In this document: positions 61,288 to 64,000 of the stretch, one piece after another
Position numbering within the stretch: position 1 is the stretch's first letter
How the letters are laid out: each line of letters begins with the position of its first letter
Source of the DNA: Microthrixaceae bacterium
Lineage (GTDB): Bacteria > Actinomycetota > Acidimicrobiia > Acidimicrobiales > Microtrichaceae
Assembly: GCA_020637215.1 (NCBI GenBank)
Contig: JACJWI010000003.1
Coordinates: 186,001-250,000 of the forward strand
DNA length: 64,000 nucleotides
Direction of reading: 5' to 3'
Position numbers and translations under genes: made by a program
Notes under the pieces: model-generated
Told to the model about the DNA's origin: nothing
The model's input: only the letters and a program-made list of their open reading frames with translations
The model's database searches: none

Positions 61288-63044
61288 CGGTCTCCCTCCC
61301 GCAGCGACGGGTCCACCACGATCTCGTCGTTGCTCTTGCCCGCCGGCACCATCGGGAACACCTTCTCGGCGCTGTCGGTGCGGAACTCGAGCACGACGGG
61401 TCGGTCGTCGATCTCGTTGGCCTTGTCGATGGCCGGGCCGACCTCCTCGGGCGACTCGACCCGCATGGCCACACAGCCCATCGCCTCGGACCACTTCACG
61501 TAGTCGGGCAGATCGGGCGACAGGTACACCTCGGAGTAGCGCTCCTCGTAGAACATCTCCTGCCACTGGCGCACCATGCCCAGGTACGCGTTGTTGAGGA
61601 TCGCGACCTTGACCGGGATGCGCTCGGTCGCCGCAGTGACCAGCTCCTGGGCGGTCATCTGGAAGCAGCCGTCGCCGTCGACCGCCCACACCATCCGGTC
61701 GGGCCGACCGACCTTGGCGCCGATGGCGGCCGGGACCGAGAACCCCATCGTCCCCGCCCCGCCCGAGTTGATCCAGGTGTAGGGGTGGTTGAACTTCCAG
61801 TACTGGCTGGCCCACATCTGGTGCTGGCCGACGCCACTGGCGACGATGCAGTCCTCAGGGGCGCGGTCGCGCAGCTCCTCGAGCACGTACTGGGGCTTGA
61901 GCGGTCCGCCGTCGACCGACGGCTCGTAGACCATCGGGAACTTCTCCTGCCAGCCCGAGATCGCCTGCTTCCACGCGCTGCGGTCGGGTTGGTGAGCTGC
62001 GACGTCGCCGTCGGTGCGGTGGTTCAGCAGCCGGACCATCTCCTCGATCACCAGGCGGCAGTCGCCGACGATCGGCACGTCGGGGCGACGCACCTTTCCG
62101 AGCTCGGCCGGGTCGATGTCGACGTGGATGATCCGTGCGTCGGGGGCGAAGGCGTCGACCTTGCCGGTGACGCGGTCGTCGAAGCGGCTGCCGAGAGCGA
62201 TGAGCAGGTCGGCGCGCTGCATGGCGGTGACCGCGGTGTAGTTGCCGTGCATGCCGGGCATGCCCAGGCACAGCGGGTGGTCGTCGGGGAACGCGCCCCG
62301 GGCCATCAGGGTGGTGACCACCGGGATGTCGGTCATCTCGGCCAGCTCACGGAGCACCTCGGCTGCCCGGGCACCGAGGATTCCGCCGCCGGCGTAGATG
62401 ACCGGCCGCTGCGCGCCCAGGATCAGCTCGACCGCCTCCTTGATCTTGCGGGGGTGACCCTTGGTGGTCGGCTTGTAGCCGGGCAGGCTCGACGCGACAT
62501 CCGCGTCGGAGGGCCAGTCCCAGTCCATGGCCGACGCCGGGTTCTTGGGATCGACGATGTCCTTGGGGATGTCGACGAGCACCGGGCCGGGCCGGCCGGT
62601 CGTGGCGATGTGGAACGCCTGGCGGATGGCCAGGGGGATGTCCTCGGGCCGGGTGACCAGCTCGTTGTGCTTGGTGATCGACCGGGTGATGCCGACGATG
62701 TCGCACTCCTGGAAGGCGTCGGTGCCGATCGCCGGGCGGGGGACCTGGCCGGTGATGACGACCATGGGGACCGAGTCCATGAACGCGTCGCAGATCGGCG
62801 TGACGATGTTGGTGGCGCCGGGACCCGAGGTCACCATGGCCACGCCGGGTCGGCCGGTGGCGTGCGCGTACCCCTCGGCCATGTGACCAGCGCCCTGCTC
62901 GTGGCGCACGAGCACGTGACGGATCGGGCTGTCGAGGATCGGGTCGTACACCGGCAGGATCGCCCCGCCGGGAAGACCGAAGATCACCTCGACGCCTTCG
63001 AGCTCGAGGGCCTTGATGAGGGCGGATCCGCCGTTGGTGTTCAT
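61284..63044 (-). CDS. ilvB: Acetolactate synthase large subunit
   Basis: ThDP- and FAD-dependent catalytic subunit of 586 residues, making acetolactate and acetohydroxybutyrate. The N-terminal GLPGGAILPVYDPI and HEQGAGHMAEGYA contain the ThDP-activating glutamate. The C-terminal ThDP/Mg motif is GDGCFQMTAQELVTA and the FAD/quinone-like groove is around GSRFDDRVTG. The length is normal. Its transcript starts with a leader peptide ORF and attenuator in the 195 bp upstream. It is followed by ilvN; ilvC is 15 kb away. Confidence 0.97.
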   Translation of the reverse strand: MNTNGGSALIKALELEGVEVIFGLPGGAILPVYDPILDSPIRHVLVRHEQGAGHMAEGYAHATGRPGVAMVTSGPGATNIVTPICDAFMDSVPMVVITGQVPRPAIGTDAFQECDIVGITRSITKHNELVTRPEDIPLAIRQAFHIATTGRPGPVLVDIPKDIVDPKNPASAMDWDWPSDADVASSLPGYKPTTKGHPRKIKEAVELILGAQRPVIYAGGGILGARAAEVLRELAEMTDIPVVTTLMARGAFPDDHPLCLGMPGMHGNYTAVTAMQRADLLIALGSRFDDRVTGKVDAFAPDARIIHVDIDPAELGKVRRPDVPIVGDCRLVIEEMVRLLNHRTDGDVAAHQPDRSAWKQAISGWQEKFPMVYEPSVDGGPLKPQYVLEELRDRAPEDCIVASGVGQHQMWASQYWKFNHPYTWINSGGAGTMGFSVPAAIGAKVGRPDRMVWAVDGDGCFQMTAQELVTAATERIPVKVAILNNAYLGMVRQWQEMFYEERYSEVYLSPDLPDYVKWSEAMGCVAMRVESPEEVGPAIDKANEIDDRPVVLEFRTDSAEKVFPMVPAGKSNDEIVVDPSLREGDR

Positions 63045-63124
63045 GCTGCTGGGTCCATCCGTGTGGAAGTCCGTGTCTGGGTCTGTCCTGGCTGCGGGTC
63101 TGTCCTGGCTGTGGGTCTGGCCTG

Positions 63125-63158
63125 AAAACCGGAACGACCCCCCGAGGCGGGAGGTCGT
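63125..63158 (-). terminator. Attenuator terminator before ilvB
   Basis: On the minus strand ACGACCTCCC, loop GCCTC and GGGGGGTCGT form a 10-bp stem (one G-U pair), followed after TCCGG by TTTT. It lies between the leader ORF and ilvB. ACGACC also occurs directly after the leader stop (near 63183), giving an alternative partner for the right arm. Confidence 0.75.
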
Positions 63159-63191
63159 GGCGCACGCGCGGCGGGGTCCCGGTCGTGACGC

Positions 63192-63239
63192 CTAGGTGAG
63201 TACCACCACGAGGCTGCGACGAGGGTCCGACTGCTGCAT
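63192..63239 (-). CDS. Leader peptide of the ilvBN operon
   Basis: A 15-codon ORF reading MQQSDPRRSLVVVLT and TAG. The LVVVL run has five consecutive branched-chain residues, the expected control codons for ilv attenuation. A CAGACT hexamer 7 nt upstream of the ATG suggests a leaderless transcript. The terminator follows about 35 nt after the stop. Coding status is inferred from sequence arrangement. Confidence 0.8.
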   Translation of the reverse strand: MQQSDPRRSLVVVLT

Positions 63240-63246
63240 CCCCGCC

Positions 63247-63252
63247 AGTCTG
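63247..63252 (-). promoter_or_regulatory. -10 hexamer of the ilvB leader (CAGACT)
   Basis: CAGACT ends 7 nt before the leader ATG. TTGGCG about 18 nt further upstream may be the -35. Confidence 0.45.
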
Positions 63253-63300
63253 CCGCGGCGCTCCCCCCTTCGCCAACCCCTTGCCCGACACCGACCGGGG

Positions 63301-63810
63301 TCAGGCGGGGCAGAGCCCGGTGACGGTCAGGTCGTCGGGGCCCGGAGCGCTGTCGTCGGCCACCGAGAGGATGCCGCCGAGGTCGAAGGTCCCGTCGGCC
63401 TGGATGTCGACCGAGCGGATCGCACCCTCCCGGTCCTCGCTCGACCCCCGGTAGGTCACGCTGCCCTGGCCTCCGGCCACCTTCACCGTCATCTGGTTGC
63501 CCGAGTCGTCGCGGGCGGTGAGCTCCATCGACGAGCTGTCGCCGCTGGTGCACGCCTCGATGGTCAGCGTGCGCTGCTCACCACCGATGGTCACCTGGAT
63601 GCGACCGTCGCCGACCTCCGCGCCCGACGAGGTGGTGGAGCTGGTCGACGTGGGTGCGGTCGACACCGTCGTCGAGCTGGCGGTGGTGGACGACGACGAG
63701 TCGGCCGAGTCGTCACCGCAACCGACCGCCACAATCGCCACGCCGGCCAGCACGGCCGCGAGCACGGCGAGCGGGCGACGGACCGGGTTGCGAGGTGAGC
63801 TGAGTGCCAT
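63301..63810 (-). CDS. Putative lipoprotein (LpqH-like)
   Basis: A 169-residue exported lipoprotein. The signal is AVLAAVLAGVAIVAVGC (lipobox), followed by a Ser/Thr-rich linker and a beta-rich domain with the patterns IQVTIGGEQRTLTIEACTSG and SVTYRGSSEDREGAIRSV. It ends TVTGLCPA, so a disulfide between the Cys in EACTSG and the terminal one is likely. Size and layout resemble mycobacterial LpqH/19-kDa antigens, but I cannot confirm the family. The ATG at 63810 is 7 nt after TAGGGT. Confidence 0.8.
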   Translation of the reverse strand: MALSSPRNPVRRPLAVLAAVLAGVAIVAVGCGDDSADSSSSTTASSTTVSTAPTSTSSTTSSGAEVGDGRIQVTIGGEQRTLTIEACTSGDSSSMELTARDDSGNQMTVKVAGGQGSVTYRGSSEDREGAIRSVDIQADGTFDLGGILSVADDSAPGPDDLTVTGLCPA

Positions 63811-63817
63811 CACGGCG

Positions 63818-63823
63818 ACCCTA
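63818..63823 (-). promoter_or_regulatory. -10 hexamer (TAGGGT) of the LpqH-like gene
   Basis: TAGGGT ends 7 nt before the ATG at 63810. Confidence 0.4.
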
Positions 63824-63872
63824 CATCCGACCTGGCATCGCATCCGGCGCGGCGTCCATCAGGTGCTGTCGA

Positions 63873-64000
63873 TCAGGTGCTGTCGATCAGGGGCCACACC
63901 AGGGCGACCGAGTCGGCCACGAACGAGCGTCGCCCGAGCAGTCTGCCCAGCTCATCGAGTGGGACCCACTCCGCAGCGACCACCTCGCCGTCGTCGAAGG
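63873..64000 (-). CDS. Nudix-family protein, C-terminal end
   Basis: The last 42 residues visible (FDDGEVVAAEWVPLDELGRL, then a helix and VWPLID) look like the end of a Nudix hydrolase: AAEWVPLDEL is the usual strand and turn after the Nudix box, where the enzyme is also called NADH pyrophosphatase. The Nudix box itself lies beyond the right edge. The stop codon is inside a 14-bp direct repeat (ATCAGGTGCTGTCG twice). Assignment rests on this short piece. Confidence 0.55.
   Translation of the reverse strand, partial: FDDGEVVAAEWVPLDELGRLLGRRSFVADSVALVWPLIDST

Overview
The window is about 70% G+C. It reads as chromosomal DNA of an actinomycete (Actinomycetota), and I infer the class Acidimicrobiia. 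The reasons are very GC-rich codons, frequent GTG starts, an NdgR/LtbR-type IclR regulator divergent from leuCD, L,D-transpeptidase and Ala/Thr-rich lipoproteins typical of actinobacteria, a WS/DGAT acyltransferase, and a glutaminyl-tRNA synthetase. The class is an inference from gene style, not a database result. No rRNA or tRNA gene was seen.

Layout. 1-12.1 kb: wax-ester synthase (cut by the window edge), glnS, a SRPBCC protein, a cupin, a P450, two overlapping secreted proteins, a GH-D-like glycosidase, a YdcF-family protein, gltX and an L,D-transpeptidase. 12.2-22.7 kb: the operon leuB-ilvE-cimA (minus strand) behind a leader-peptide attenuator, greA, mscL, ppx/gppA, rsgA, an IclR regulator and leuCD. 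22.8-42.9 kb: a beta-propeller lipoprotein, serA, a PQQ-type sugar dehydrogenase, an S9 peptidase, an aspartate aminotransferase divergent from serC, an acyl-CoA ligase, amt, two convergent carotenoid oxygenases and small membrane proteins. 42.9-54.1 kb: metY, thrB, ilvC, a divergent pair of citrate synthases (one with an N-terminal DNA-binding domain) around a double palindrome, an ABC exporter, a phosphotransferase, an oxidoreductase and vapBC. 54.1-64 kb: a DODA-type dioxygenase, an IS3-family element that has split a DUF222/HNH gene, an esterase, an aldehyde dehydrogenase, a Cys-repeat lipoprotein, ilvBN behind a second attenuator, a lipoprotein and the tail of a Nudix protein.

How it works together. 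The window carries nearly the whole citramalate route to isoleucine plus valine/leucine steps: CimA, LeuCD, LeuB, IlvBN, IlvC and IlvE. Only ilvD and leuA of these pathways are not seen. Both branched-chain operons that start here have a short leader ORF followed by a Rho-independent terminator. The leader before leuB-ilvE-cimA has Val-Val and Ile-Ile codons, and the leader before ilvBN has Leu-Val-Val-Val-Leu. Serine (serA, serC), threonine (thrB), methionine (metY) and aspartate (aspC) genes are nearby, so the region is rich in amino-acid synthesis.

The most unusual structure is non-coding. Ten copies of a 60-bp stem-loop unit occur in tandem at four intergenic sites directly downstream of genes. 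A second, hairpin-type repeat occurs twice, and there are two very long perfect palindromes (48 bp and 58 bp). Many first genes also have a TANNNT hexamer ending 6-8 nt before the start codon and no Shine-Dalgarno, which suggests widespread leaderless transcription.
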